Source: Fidelibacterota bacterium (lineage in GTDB: Bacteria > Fidelibacterota > Marinisomatia > Marinisomatales > UBA1611). From it: a DNA stretch of 64,000 nt. The notes under the pieces were generated by a model that was given only the letters and a program-made list of their open reading frames with translations, made no database searches and was not told where the DNA came from. The position numbers and the translations under genes are program-made. This document shows positions 55,401 through 63,630 of the stretch, piece after piece. Numbering within the stretch: position 1 is the stretch's first letter; each line of letters begins with the position of its first letter. The stretch is from positions 58,590 through 122,589 of the forward strand of contig PAPB01000028.1 of NCBI GenBank assembly GCA_002708715.1, given 5' to 3'.

Positions 55401-58400
55401 CAACATCTATAACATTATCACTATTAGCATCATTCCATAGATAAAGAAAACCATACTCACCTGTAACAAGTCCACTTGAAGTAATTGACATTGAGGAAGC
55501 GTTTGTAAGATTATCACTATCTGAGGGACCTTTATCATCTGCGGCAGCCAAATCTAAATCTGAAGGATCATTTGGTGATGTATAATCAACCGTAACACTT
55601 AGCCCGTTACTCAATGCAGATTCATTACCTGCAAGATCAATCACTTTATATGCAAAAGAGTAAACACCAGCTGTTAAATTTGTAGGAACCTGCAACGAAT
55701 CACTGAATCTATTTTGATCCTTACGACCACCAACAGAAAATGATGTTGCACCTGATGAAGTGGTAATATAAAGCTCCAAAGAGTCAGCAGATACATCAAG
55801 AGATTTAAAATTCAGTCTTGGGTTACGTACATTTGTGATATTATCTGATCTTGATACTCCTGAGTCATCTTCAATAATTAAGTCTGGTGGCTCTGCAATC
55901 ACAAAAGACGATGTATCAACAGTAATAGTAAATTCTGTTGTATAATCAGAGAAATTACCAGCATAATCTTTTGTTCTAAGCTTAATCTGGTAATTATTTT
56001 CACCTAATTCATTGACATCATTGATGACTAAATCTTCTGAATTGCCATTCACTACACCTTTAGCAACAAGATTATCATTATTACCAGCCACAGTTGCATA
56101 TAAAAAAATGGAATCTGTTAGCGCACTACTTGTAACCAAGTTTTTTACTCTGAAAGTAGGCCTAACAAGATTAGTAATATTATCAGTTGTATCCAACCCT
56201 GTATCTGAAGTCCCAATGAGATCAACTAATACTGGAGGAAACTCACCAGCATCATCATAATCATCATCCTCATTCACTTTATTACCATCAATATCAGTGG
56301 GAGTATTATCAAATGTAATATCTATAAGATCAGATAAAATTGAAGCATTACCTGCTAAGTCTGAAACCATAGCTGCATATGATGTTGTAGCAAGAGAATT
56401 AATAGTGAGATTAACAACTGATGCATCTATATCAGCGCTTGCTGATGTATCATCATCTGCAGTAGAAACGGTTCCTTTTGTATCAATAATAAATATTTTA
56501 TCATCATTAGTACTAAGGCCACTGACTTGGAACTCTACCGTCTCTAAATTTGTAACATTATCTGTGTTAGAAGTACCAGTGTCATACTCGTCATCTCCAT
56601 CGCTACCACCATCATCTAAAAGATCTGGTGCAGAAGGAACAGAGGGAGCAGTTAGATCTATTGTAACATCAGTTGAAACACTCATATTGGATTCATTTCC
56701 AGCGCTATCGATTACCACATATGAAAAACTATATACATCCTCAGCCATGGCCGTAGTTAATTTTACACTATCAGTGATTGCCGTTGCCATACGATGATTC
56801 GCTAAAAATGCATCAGTTACATCAAGTGCAACCGCATCATAATAAATAGCAATCAAATTTCGTTCCCCAGGAGCTAGACCAGCGACCATCATTGTTGGCT
56901 TAGTTACAGATGTAATATTATCAGTATCTAAAACACCTGTATCATGATCAGGGATTAGATCAAAGGCGTCTCCTACTGCTGGTGCTTGTGTATCCATCCT
57001 GATTTCTATAGAATTATCAGGAGTCGCCACAGAAGACGCAGACATGGCAGAAACATTACCTGCAAGGTCTCTACTTTTTATCGTAATCGTATAAGTATTA
57101 ATTGAATGCGCAATGGCAGTTGACGTAAGACTCGCAGTATTACCTGTAACCTCCACACTATCTACACGCGCTCCATCAACAAATAAAATTAAAGTATCAG
57201 AAATCGCGGTTGCTGCTGTTAAACCTGTTACGGTAAATGTTGGCGTTGTATCGTTTGTTAATCTGTCTGAAGACGAAGTACCTGTATCAGATGCACCATC
57301 TAAAGCGATAGTAAGTGCTGAAATATTTGTTGCAGTTTTATCAAATGCAACTGCGCTTCCATCAGTAACATCAGTTACCTGAGTCCCTGCATTTGTAGCC
57401 AAATCTTGATAATCAATAGTAAACGATATATCACCTTCTGTATCTGCCTCTAATAAAGTATATGTTGCACTCCACAGGGTGTTATCATCTCCCTGAGTAA
57501 CAGTCGCAGTTATATTATCAGATGCTGGATTTATCACAACAACAGGACTTGTCCTCAAAGGATGGCTCCCAGTAAAACTTATCGTTATCTGATCACCAAC
57601 CTTAGCCTTTGAGGTGTCATATTTATTATTACTTAGAATAGAAACTGCAGTTAAAGTTGGTGCCGTTTTATCAAATGTAATTGCAGAACCTGATGTAAGA
57701 TCAGAATTTGTCTTAGTGGGACCAGAATTACCTGCATAATCTTTATAGTCAAGGACAAGAGCTAATTCACCTTCAGTATCTAAATTTGTCATTGTATATG
57801 ATCCTGTCCATTGCAAATCATTTGTTCCAGGCTCAGCAACAGTAGTAACAACATTCCCACCAATTGTCAACACAGGAACCACAACAGAAGGGTCAGTGGT
57901 AATAGCAAGTGGCTCATCTCCAGTAAATGAAACAGTAATAACATCACCAACAGTTGCTAAAACACTTGAATTATCATTATCTGAAGATATCGTTAAGGCA
58001 TCTAAGTCAGGAGGATCTCCATCATAAATAACATTGCCAGTCACACCTTGGGTGATCTGGGTCCCAGGAACCGTAAAAATATCTTTATAATCAATCTGGT
58101 AAGGAATAATATTTCCATAACCAAGATTAGCTTGATAGGTTGAAGGAACAACAAAAGCAGCCCTCCATCCTTCTGTAACACCATCCCAATCAGATGATTT
58201 ATTTACAGTAGCCACATCAGCGGTTCCTGCAGCATTTATAATAACGCTTACAGTACTTTCTAAAAGCTGTTCATCTGCTTCAAATTCAACGGTTACGATA
58301 TCATTATTTTTTGCATAAGCAGAATTAATTGTATTATTTGATGTAAATGTAATATTTGAAAGTGTAGGCGCAGTATTATCATAAGTAACATTGCTACCAT

Positions 58401-61400
58401 CTGAATCATTTAGACCATCAATTGACGTAATTTGACCAGCAGTATTAGCATTACCTGCAAGATCTAAAGCATCAATACTAAAAGGAACCGTTCCTACTGT
58501 TTCAGCATTTCCAGCCGTATGAGTAGCAGTCCATTTTTTATTATCAAAACCATCAACGTCTTCTACAGTAGGTGCAGAATTTTGCATTATTGTTACAGTT
58601 GGAGTCTGAATCGCTTCATTTGCAATTATAGTAAGAGTAACTATATCTGCTGGAACTGCATATTGAGGTAAATCATTATCCGTAGCAATATCAACTGTAG
58701 TAATAGTTGGCCCAGTTCTATCTACCATTACTACAGAGCCGCTTGAAGTTGCAGTAACAACAGCTCCTCCACTTCCATTACTACCTGTATTCCCAGCTGG
58801 GTCACTAAAACTTACTGTAAATGCGACTCCAGTCTCAGCATCCCCACCAATTATGGTTCTAGTCGCCTTCCAGGCATTAGTCCCATTTGCGGCAACAGTA
58901 ACGCCATCTGCAGAGCCTAGCATCGTAATAGTTGGAGTATTTATTGTCTCAGATGATTCAAATGTTAATTGTATTTCATCACCTTGTTTCGCATATGCAG
59001 AATTAGAATTATCAGAGACCATAACAATGTTGCTCAATGTTGGACGGATTGGATCATATTTAATAGAGGTTCCATCAGTAGTAGAATTATTAACAGTTGC
59101 ACCAGCATTACCTGCAACATCTTCATAATCACTAATAACAAATGGGATTGCATCAATATTACTTGAGCCATCTGTTGATGACATCGTGTATGTTGCTGTA
59201 AAAGTTGTGGTGCTATTTCTGGTAACCGTTGCATTATTGCCATTAATAGTTACTGTCGGATCTGAACCAGCTTTTATCGCTTCAGTAGAAGTAAGGCTTA
59301 AAGTAACCACATCACCAAGAACGGCAACAGTATTATCTGAATTATTAGAACTTATTGTAATAGCGCCAGCTCCTTGTGCGGTAGTCTCATTAAAATAAGG
59401 AGGAGTTTTATCAAAAGTAATTCCAGAGCCATCAGCATCATTAATTAAAGCTGTTACCTGAGTACCAGCATTACTAGCCAAATCTGAGAAATCTATAGAA
59501 AAAGTCACAGCACCTTCAGTATCACCATCAAGCATGGTGTATGTAGATGTATAAACAGATAAACCAGAGGTACTGTTAGAAAGAGAAGCAGCCCCAGATC
59601 CACTCCGACCAGCAATTTCAATACTTGGTGTTTGGATAGGCTCCTCGGAAACAATATTCAAAGTAATAATATCTCCTACTTTTGCAATCGTCGCTCCATT
59701 GCTATTATTCGATGAGATACTTGCTGTACTAAGAGTAGGTACAACTTCATCATAGATAACATGACTACCAGCATCATTAGCAGTTGAAGTAATTTGCGCA
59801 CCATTGTTACCAGCCATATCTGTAAAATCTAATGTAAATGGCGTAGCACCATCAGCTAAACCCGCAGGCATGGTGTATACAGCAGTCCAAATTGAATCTG
59901 TGTTTCCACCTGATACAGTTGCAGCATTTGAAAAAACGGTAACAGTTGGCGCTGTCTTTAACTTATCTGTTGCCTTCATGGATAAAGTAACTAAATCACC
60001 CACTTTTGCATAATTTGTATCGCTACCACTTGAACTCATTCTCACATAAGACATCAAAGGAGTGGTCCTATCAAAAATAACACTCGAACCATCAGTAGTC
60101 GCAGCTACAGTAGCAGAATTACCAGCATAATCTTCAATATCTAAGGTAAAGGCGACATTCCCTTCAGTGGTACTATTACTAGTTGTTAGCGTTGATTCAA
60201 ATATAGTTCTATTATCAGCATCTCCTGAAGTCATAGAAACAGAAGAGCTAGTTAGTGCTATAGTACCTGTTGGAGGATTTGAAGAGGATAAGTTTTCATT
60301 TGAAGTAAAAGATACTTTAATCACATCTCCTGACTTTGCATAATCATCATTATCCGTACTCACTGACGCAATACTCACTGAATTTAATGCAGGAATGTCA
60401 TTGTCTATGGTTACAGAACTTACATTTTCATCAATTGCTGTCTGATTACCTGTTAAATCTGTCATAGTAAAACTATAAGATACTGGGGCACTTGCTTCAC
60501 TACCATTCAACTGCACCTGCGCACTCCAATTTCTGGCATCCACTTTACTAATTATTTCATTACCATTACCATCTACACTTCTACCAGCTATAGTGGCAGC
60601 TGTTATACCGTAAGGATTTTTACTAGCATCTCCCTGCAGATCTTCCTGCGCAATTATAGTTAGCGAAATAATATCATCCTCAATTCCATAATTACTATTT
60701 GTGCTATTGCTTGAAGAAACTGTAAGAGACGCAAGAGTTGGTGGTGTATTATCAAAGATAACTGCACTACCTGATGTTATACCAGTTTTAGTTACTTCAG
60801 TACCAGTATTACCAGCAAGGTCCGTAAAATTTATAGTAAAATCAATTTCGCCATCGGAGTCTTCTGCATCCATAGTTTTTGTTGCTACCCATGTAACTTT
60901 ATCGCCATTCGCATTAGCTTCTACTGCTGACTCTCCTGCTATTAACACAACAGGCGTTTGAACTGCTTCCCTAGTAGTAAATGAAACCGTTACAACATCA
61001 TCAGCTTTTGCACGTTCAGAGGTTAATGAATTATTTGAGCTACTTGCTACAGCATCGAGCAGTGGCGCAGTATAATCAAATGTAACAGAACTCGCATCAG
61101 AAGTATTGGTGATAGCACTAACGGTGTTTCCTGCACGGTCTAAAACATTTGATATAGAAAAAGTCACCGCAGTTTGCGGATCACTTGCTTGGTTTAAAGT
61201 ATGAGTAGCAGTATAATTTGTTGAAGCAGTAGATGGATTAACCGTTGGACTAGTATTACTTGAAATTTGAACTGTAGGAGCGCCATTCAGAGTTTCATTA
61301 GAAGCAATAGAAACCGTGACAATATCACCATGTTTAGCAAGAGAGCTAACGTCATTGTTTGATGCTATGGTAACCGTTAACTCAGGACTCGATTTATCAA

Positions 61401-62193
61401 CGGTGACAGTAGATCCATCTGTTGTGGTGGTTAAATTAGACGCGCCAACATTATAATTTGCATCATAATAGACGATTGAATAGGTAACCACTTGCTCTGC
61501 ATGGGTAGAAACTGTATTATAAAACTCCCACTGAGTCGCATCTGAACCTGATCGCGTGTTGAAAGAAAGCCCTGCCATATTTCCTGTAAATACATAAGAA
61601 CCAGCATTGATTAAATCTTCAGAAGCAGTAATACCTATTGTTACCACATCATCAGTAGTCGCGAAAGCTGTATTTGTACTATTATCAGACGCAATTGTCG
61701 CTGAGCTAATAGTAGGCCTTGTAAGATCCAAGGTCCATGATACTGGACTGGTCGGATAGTAGGTACTTGTTTCACTTTCATAAACCTGCAACTTAATACC
61801 TTGAGCATTATCATCACCTGGCCATGCTGACAATCCTGCTAGTACCTCATGACTAACAGAAATTTGAGCTAAACCACCATCTGAAAAAAACCTACCATTA
61901 CTAGTGGCTCCTCCAGTGGTTGCTGTCATTGATGAAAAACTAGAATACCAATTTGTACCACCATCAAATGAAACTCTAATCCTATAAGTATTATCATCAT
62001 TACACCCTGCGGTACAAGATGCAGTAAACCCACCAACACCTGCGGCAGTACTAGCCGTACTCATCGCAATATTATACTTTAAATAAGAAGTGCCTTCATT
62101 ACCTGGAGTAAACTCAATAGTTTGAGATTTTAATAATGAAATCCCCACCAGATAAATAAAAAGAAAAGATAATATGTGGCTTTTATTGCTCAT
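49435..62193 (-). CDS. Giant Ig-repeat surface protein (about 4250 residues) with T9SS sorting domain
   Basis: Signal peptide at the start (about 1-25, ending near LLKSQT), then about 13 tandem Ig-like repeats of roughly 110 residues (about 160-1620). Their signature is YAKxGDxVTxxFxxxE, a WxAxYTM strand and xDxAGNxG, closing with xxFDxTxP. Next come about nine repeats of a second class (about 1620-2715) opening DLLDDxDxGxSNTDNITN and containing DxAGNxS. A mixed region (about 2715-3480), cadherin-like segments with NDPP junctions (about 3480-4060) and a T9SS sorting domain (NYPNPFNPRTT, SGVYFIQLA) follow. The ATG at 62193 is preferred; a GTG at 62199 would add two residues. Likely a long adhesin stalk displayed by T9SS. 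No enzymatic motif seen. Confidence 0.9.
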   Translation of the reverse strand: MSNKSHILSFLFIYLVGISLLKSQTIEFTPGNEGTSYLKYNIAMSTASTAAGVGGFTASCTAGCNDDNTYRIRVSFDGGTNWYSSFSSMTATTGGATSNGRFFSDGGLAQISVSHEVLAGLSAWPGDDNAQGIKLQVYESETSTYYPTSPVSWTLDLTRPTISSATIASDNSTNTAFATTDDVVTIGITASEDLINAGSYVFTGNMAGLSFNTRSGSDATQWEFYNTVSTHAEQVVTYSIVYYDANYNVGASNLTTTTDGSTVTVDKSSPELTVTIASNNDVSSLAKHGDIVTVSIASNETLNGAPTVQISSNTSPTVNPSTASTNYTATHTLNQASDPQTAVTFSISNVLDRAGNTVSAITNTSDASSVTFDYTAPLLDAVASSSNNSLTSERAKADDVVTVSFTTREAVQTPVVLIAGESAVEANANGDKVTWVATKTMDAEDSDGEIDFTINFTDLAGNTGTEVTKTGITSGSAVIFDNTPPTLASLTVSSSNSTNSNYGIEDDIISLTIIAQEDLQGDASKNPYGITAATIAGRSVDGNGNEIISKVDARNWSAQVQLNGSEASAPVSYSFTMTDLTGNQTAIDENVSSVTIDNDIPALNSVSIASVSTDNDDYAKSGDVIKVSFTSNENLSSSNPPTGTIALTSSSVSMTSGDADNRTIFESTLTTSNSTTEGNVAFTLDIEDYAGNSATVAATTDGSSVIFDRTTPLMSYVRMSSSGSDTNYAKVGDLVTLSMKATDKLKTAPTVTVFSNAATVSGGNTDSIWTAVYTMPAGLADGATPFTLDFTDMAGNNGAQITSTANDAGSHVIYDEVVPTLSTASISSNNSNGATIAKVGDIITLNIVSEEPIQTPSIEIAGRSGSGAASLSNSTSGLSVYTSTYTMLDGDTEGAVTFSIDFSDLASNAGTQVTALINDADGSGITFDKTPPYFNETTAQGAGAITISSNNSDNTVAVLGDVVTLSLTSTEAIKAGSDPTVTINGNNATVTRNSTTTFTATYTMSSTDGSSNIDAIPFVISDYEDVAGNAGATVNNSTTDGTSIKYDPIRPTLSNIVMVSDNSNSAYAKQGDEIQLTFESSETINTPTITMLGSADGVTVAANGTNAWKATRTIIGGDAETGVAFTVSFSDPAGNTGSNGSGGAVVTATSSGSVVMVDRTGPTITTVDIATDNDLPQYAVPADIVTLTIIANEAIQTPTVTIMQNSAPTVEDVDGFDNKKWTATHTAGNAETVGTVPFSIDALDLAGNANTAGQITSIDGLNDSDGSNVTYDNTAPTLSNITFTSNNTINSAYAKNNDIVTVEFEADEQLLESTVSVIINAAGTADVATVNKSSDWDGVTEGWRAAFVVPSTYQANLGYGNIIPYQIDYKDIFTVPGTQITQGVTGNVIYDGDPPDLDALTISSDNDNSSVLATVGDVITVSFTGDEPLAITTDPSVVVPVLTIGGNVVTTVAEPGTNDLQWTGSYTMTNLDTEGELALVLDYKDYAGNSGPTKTNSDLTSGSAITFDKTAPTLTAVSILSNNKYDTSKAKVGDQITISFTGSHPLRTSPVVVINPASDNITATVTQGDDNTLWSATYTLLEADTEGDISFTIDYQDLATNAGTQVTDVTDGSAVAFDKTATNISALTIALDGASDTGTSSSDRLTNDTTPTFTVTGLTAATAISDTLILFVDGARVDSVEVTGNTASLTSTAIAHSINTYTITIKSRDLAGNVSAMSASSVATPDNSIEIRMDTQAPAVGDAFDLIPDHDTGVLDTDNITSVTKPTMMVAGLAPGERNLIAIYYDAVALDVTDAFLANHRMATAITDSVKLTTAMAEDVYSFSYVVIDSAGNESNMSVSTDVTIDLTAPSVPSAPDLLDDGGSDGDDEYDTGTSNTDNVTNLETVEFQVSGLSTNDDKIFIIDTKGTVSTADDDTSASADIDASVVNLTINSLATTSYAAMVSDLAGNASILSDLIDITFDNTPTDIDGNKVNEDDDYDDAGEFPPVLVDLIGTSDTGLDTTDNITNLVRPTFRVKNLVTSSALTDSIFLYATVAGNNDNLVAKGVVNGNSEDLVINDVNELGENNYQIKLRTKDYAGNFSDYTTEFTITVDTSSFVIAEPPDLIIEDDSGVSRSDNITNVRNPRLNFKSLDVSADSLELYITTSSGATSFSVGGRKDQNRFSDSLQVPTNLTAGVYSFAYKVIDLAGNESALSNGLSVTVDYTSPNDPSDLDLAAADDKGPSDSDNLTNASSMSITSSGLVTGEYGFLYLWNDANSDNVIDVGEGTKIDSALLVADDGGIATFTISNSVDDTLDYYVTAQDVAGNTSSIVDAPRLQVQVDLTPPSVSDLAIVLDPGSDTGISGDNAGFNTAPTFTVTDTIANLTPTDSVILYYALTSSSQNPGIGLNGAPKRFAALPIDAASESLTGVADAVFDENGGGVDDGTYAITAKLRDYAGNLSSASSGIVYRLDTTAPQTYPDPSGSFTAPDLLDDDDKGYSNTDNITNIQNPRFVISDLHFLKKDKVIVYAKKGFTTSVVDSGNVPENQTTLTIAVPWVDDGNGIVDDGEGALDEGLWTITYTVTDSAGNVTEASPELSMEIDATAPTALGTPDLIAEYDTGESDSDGLINLPIIRIDQTDTIPGFKWVLYSVIDDGDGVYNESLDTLFVEEDSQLFPGGSGPDGLDSDNDGSPDGARSVSVDLAVSDTTHHFFAVHEDIAGNQSANSNALTISVDSTPPNCSITYDDPDNDGTPDNLVKYADGSVQATLTFDKSMDDQDSPPRIVLNYPDLLWTPDTVLINKVGNSDTDWNYSIPLNQSGMDTLNGLLNIEVLAADRYGNPVSTVTGNAEIRIDNLAPVFSNIVPGSGSYNNADSLASFSWTLDEPNAITTIVEASVTFNNLDDNTSYSTSLDPADLVEGDRFPTPLPGWTSDPYFIPHTEGLYEVIFSSLDSAGNVGSDTLLNFTYDTLRPSAQVSFSRLHASNDTTVTVYAVFSEDMLSDSASGQRPIFNAQYYPYAGNTVSGEMQLHNIPEEYIEANGVEGWQSPEDYTDYNGNGVYDATGDLFTFRYTFVVDGQDNETGLLDSINITNAKDLADNTVNTIVVDSLLLVNNQVGQVQFSYENITNPSLTNVGIAGDTVKVTATSNEALVSDPSPTINMYYNTASGVALGDSSLGVNLSEPNADNGITWVYQIVLASGLDNDGQVLFEFNGKDLANNVLTENQIINNQLFVVDNLPPTYYETDSVSVIGGNVVKGWVTGNTTGIGVTVPIENAANEAAPPTDTTLQNGLIEIQFYNTNRGLGWVTIGENDTLDEYGGLQTFTRSIEDLYAVMDTNLTASTGLQPGDLLAVRVKVHDKHANVTAFGTSSDSLRFDPSGPVPGQIVSGVFGITSDASTDTIYSNDLVEIAWTPFIESDPQESGLKEYQLTILKRDSTTAGQLVVFEDTLLTDPPDTSFSHELFLTHGTRYVAQIVGIDTAGNYSTVLSSDTLLRLNTAPLITQISSVTQYPEDTLWVDSVEIVDPDLSVMQGDSHIFSISTDISTDPIESGESRGGAANYVLLPYQAVRQDDFYTGCEITVTISGQDQIRKIIEYEGATRRAIVSDASSPELEFSPPPADNDLFSIKLSTPEIDSLTGVMSWIPRQSNADHGPFNVTVSVTDNYNFNHSDVFQFTVPQKNDPPEGFLRDSLSLGTGIAEWQEDSSYTLILSDYFVDVDNDITDPNGGTVGENENDWNQAGGLDWVVIIRDTAELDEDFPLGTVVAGPGASNEFVAKVSRQYLGFDPNKNFTSKNFTRERTQQINRVSNNPLISLQWSYGSSQNSETLDQTIVTFVSDSNYYGSAHEIVFIGKDQGDSLVRDSLIANILPKNDPPIFHTELPDTFLYENDSLWLKFGPFINDVDNEELTFTVSAITNEDKVSITPSESVSSSVEDSILFKPSLLWSNQAEIQVIVDDGQAADTSLFILDVERVLRPHFSVSVTQNNAFNKYFQIFVIDTVSKATFVSMDVANSNRNLDTIADFTYSANVYMEASGNYPIDVSSIAAVGDTTIREYFSLAAGRSAFRWTGRSYDGKFSVAGDPGAVTYDQSLLIIDSTLFEPSFHDRASYVLGNEDFHFNQPIEVRLADDRDNVAIYRRKNGAIWEELPSINKDGEIFTLSEKAGYFKLGRKTIIVPEQTNIHQNYPNPFNPRTTIIYDIGLLDGLKQNVSIRVYNLLGQHVTTLIENKDQIGQFTIQWDGTNKFGEQMSSGVYFIQLATKTGIIKNKKMMLLK

Positions 62194-62224
62194 AAGCACT
62201 ATTAATTTATTCTTTTAATACCTA

Positions 62225-63022
62225 TTAAAGGTTGATCCCCAGCACAATTTGACCATCCATCCAACCAACACGACCTAACTCAACTGAATCTGCTGTCTTA
62301 GCAGAAACTGCCTCAGTGGAGCGTATACCACCTCTTACTTCCATAGAACCAATTCTAACTCCATATGATGATTCCATGGTATATCCAAAAGAAGACCCAA
62401 CCATTCCAGCACCAATTTTAATTTTACCTGGTCCAGCGGGAAAACTCATCATACCCATAACCGTTATTCCGCTAAAGGTAGCATCTAAAGGGACTGGGCT
62501 ACCATTTATCTCCTGATAATTTGCATTTGTGAATTTAAAATTTCCGACCTCAGCCCCAAATCTAAATCTTGCACCCAATACTTGCATTAAGACTGGAAAT
62601 TCCACGCTTGCTCGAAGCTCAAATGTAGAATTCCAAAACATAAGCATTGGATTAACAAATCGTGGTGAACCTATAGTTAAATCAACAGTATATCCGAGCC
62701 TCTCTGCAGCATCTTCAATTCTTTGATTATTACGATTATTTCGATTTTGCCTTCTTTCTTCTTCTTCTTCTTCTTCTTCTTCATATTCATCCTCATCTTC
62801 GTATTCATCTTCATATTCATCATCATCTTCATATTCATCGTCATCTAAATATTCATCTTCATATTCATCATCATCTTCATACTCGTCATCACCCCAATAT
62901 TCTTCAACATCATCCTGCGCCATAAGAGCATTCGATGGGTCTATTATTATAAATGCCATCAGTACCCATAATAGGAACTGACCAAATTTAAGAAGGATTG
63001 AAAAATGTATTCTTTCCAACAT
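62225..63022 (-). CDS. Membrane protein with hyperacidic Tyr/Asp/Glu linker
   Basis: A 265-residue protein. The N-terminal hydrophobic segment (about 12-35) acts as a signal peptide. Residues 38-90 are a low-complexity linker of D, E and Y in repeats such as YEDDDEYEDEY, ending in nine glutamates and then RRQNRNNRNNQ. The C-terminal domain (about 100-265) is beta-rich with glycine/aromatic alternation (FRFGAEVGNFKF, GKIKIGAGMVGSSFGY) and ends LGRVGWMDGQIVLGINL, like a small outer-membrane barrel. No family was recognised. It lies 31 bases before the giant protein ATG in the same direction, so they may share a transcript. Confidence 0.65.
   Translation of the reverse strand: MLERIHFSILLKFGQFLLWVLMAFIIIDPSNALMAQDDVEEYWGDDEYEDDDEYEDEYLDDDEYEDDDEYEDEYEDEDEYEEEEEEEEERRQNRNNRNNQRIEDAAERLGYTVDLTIGSPRFVNPMLMFWNSTFELRASVEFPVLMQVLGARFRFGAEVGNFKFTNANYQEINGSPVPLDATFSGITVMGMMSFPAGPGKIKIGAGMVGSSFGYTMESSYGVRIGSMEVRGGIRSTEAVSAKTADSVELGRVGWMDGQIVLGINL
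62752..62900 (-). repeat. DNA-level low-complexity repeat encoding the acidic linker
   Basis: Tandem GAA/GAT/TAT codons and a run of nine GAA codons (about 62756-62783) form a trinucleotide repeat. Unit changes would add or remove residues without breaking the frame, so linker length may vary between strains. Confidence 0.6.
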
Positions 63023-63288
63023 GTTTAACTCCGCATTTGGTATACCACTCCCGTGGTTTTATGCTAATAACTATTTTATCTTACCTCGCGAGCACATAGG
63101 CTCAACGAAATATAAGTATATGTCTAGGTCGCTGTCAAATTTAAAATAAAACTTAATTTATTAATATAATAATAGTTTTTTGTGATATTTAATAAAATTC
63201 AACCTAAATAAGATTTACAAATAGGCCCATAAAATACAACCCTTCATTTAAGGGGGTTTGTCATCAAGAAACTATGTTTCTCATCAAT

Positions 63289-63352
63289 ACGCCCGGAAGG
63301 ATTCGAACCTCCGACCTTCGGGTTATGAGCCCGATGATACTAGACGGTTATC
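63289..63352 (-). tRNA. tRNA-Met (CAU) 3' fragment
   Basis: On the minus strand the anticodon arm TCGGG-CTCATAA-CCCGA (perfect stem, CAT anticodon at 63325-63327), the variable loop, the T-arm GGAGG-TTCGAAT-CCTTC and a 3' acceptor strand CGGGCGT are all present. Upstream, a D-arm-like GATA/TATC stem without the conserved GG can be drawn, but no 5' acceptor strand complementary to CGGGCGT exists. It therefore looks like a truncated tRNA gene, for example the 3' end left at an integration site, rather than a working gene. Confidence 0.5.
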
Positions 63353-63361
63353 ATTTATTCT

Positions 63362-63399
63362 GTAACAGATATGGAGCATATCTTTATAAAATGTTACAA
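63362..63399. repeat. Nested inverted repeat beside the tRNA fragment
   Basis: TGTAACA (63362-63368) is complementary to TGTTACA (63393-63399). Inside it AGATATG (63368-63374) pairs with CATATCT (63378-63384) around a 3-base loop. The two stems share one A. No gene function explains it. Confidence 0.4.
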
Positions 63400-63468
63400 T
63401 TATGTGACATAAAGTAAATCCAAGAAATCTAACCATTGCTCTATAAAAATTTATTAAAATCCAATAGA

Positions 63469-63630
63469 ATGAATAAACCTCAAAAACAAATAATCTTTAT
63501 TGAACTCCTCATTGTAGGTTTAGTGATATGGGAATATTTAGAAAATAGCCTGACCTTCAATTCTGCCCTTTTCTATACCTTGTTATATGCAGTCTGTATG
63601 TTTGGGTGGTTTTATTTTCGGGGAAAATAG
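63469..63630 (+). CDS. Tiny two-helix membrane protein
   Basis: A 53-residue product starting at the ATG at 63469. The frame is open back to a TTG at 63436. It has two hydrophobic segments (about 8-22 and 29-47) and a basic end (FYFRGK). No family recognised. A weak hairpin follows at 63634-63652. Moderate confidence that it is real. Confidence 0.4.
   Translation: MNKPQKQIIFIELLIVGLVIWEYLENSLTFNSALFYTLLYAVCMFGWFYFRGK

Larger units (their letters stand above)
63023..63468. other. Gene-free region with tRNA fragment and inverted repeats
   Basis: This 446-base gap holds a short hairpin GAAAC/GTTTC near 63268-63282, the tRNA-Met 3' fragment at 63289-63352 and the nested inverted repeat at 63362-63399. 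The rest is AT-rich and shows no open frame I can support. Confidence 0.55.

Noticed and set aside
52291..61000. Many plus-strand open frames opposite the giant repeat gene
   Set aside because: They are antisense shadows of a repetitive coding sequence, lack ribosome sites and encode low-complexity products without domains.
49435..62193. Repetitive DNA that might suggest a CRISPR array
   Set aside because: The repeats are long, diverged and in frame with a protein; no short identical repeats with unique spacers were seen.
63241..63260. A terminator formed by CCCTT/AAGGG
   Set aside because: The stem is only 5 bp and is not followed by a T run on either strand.
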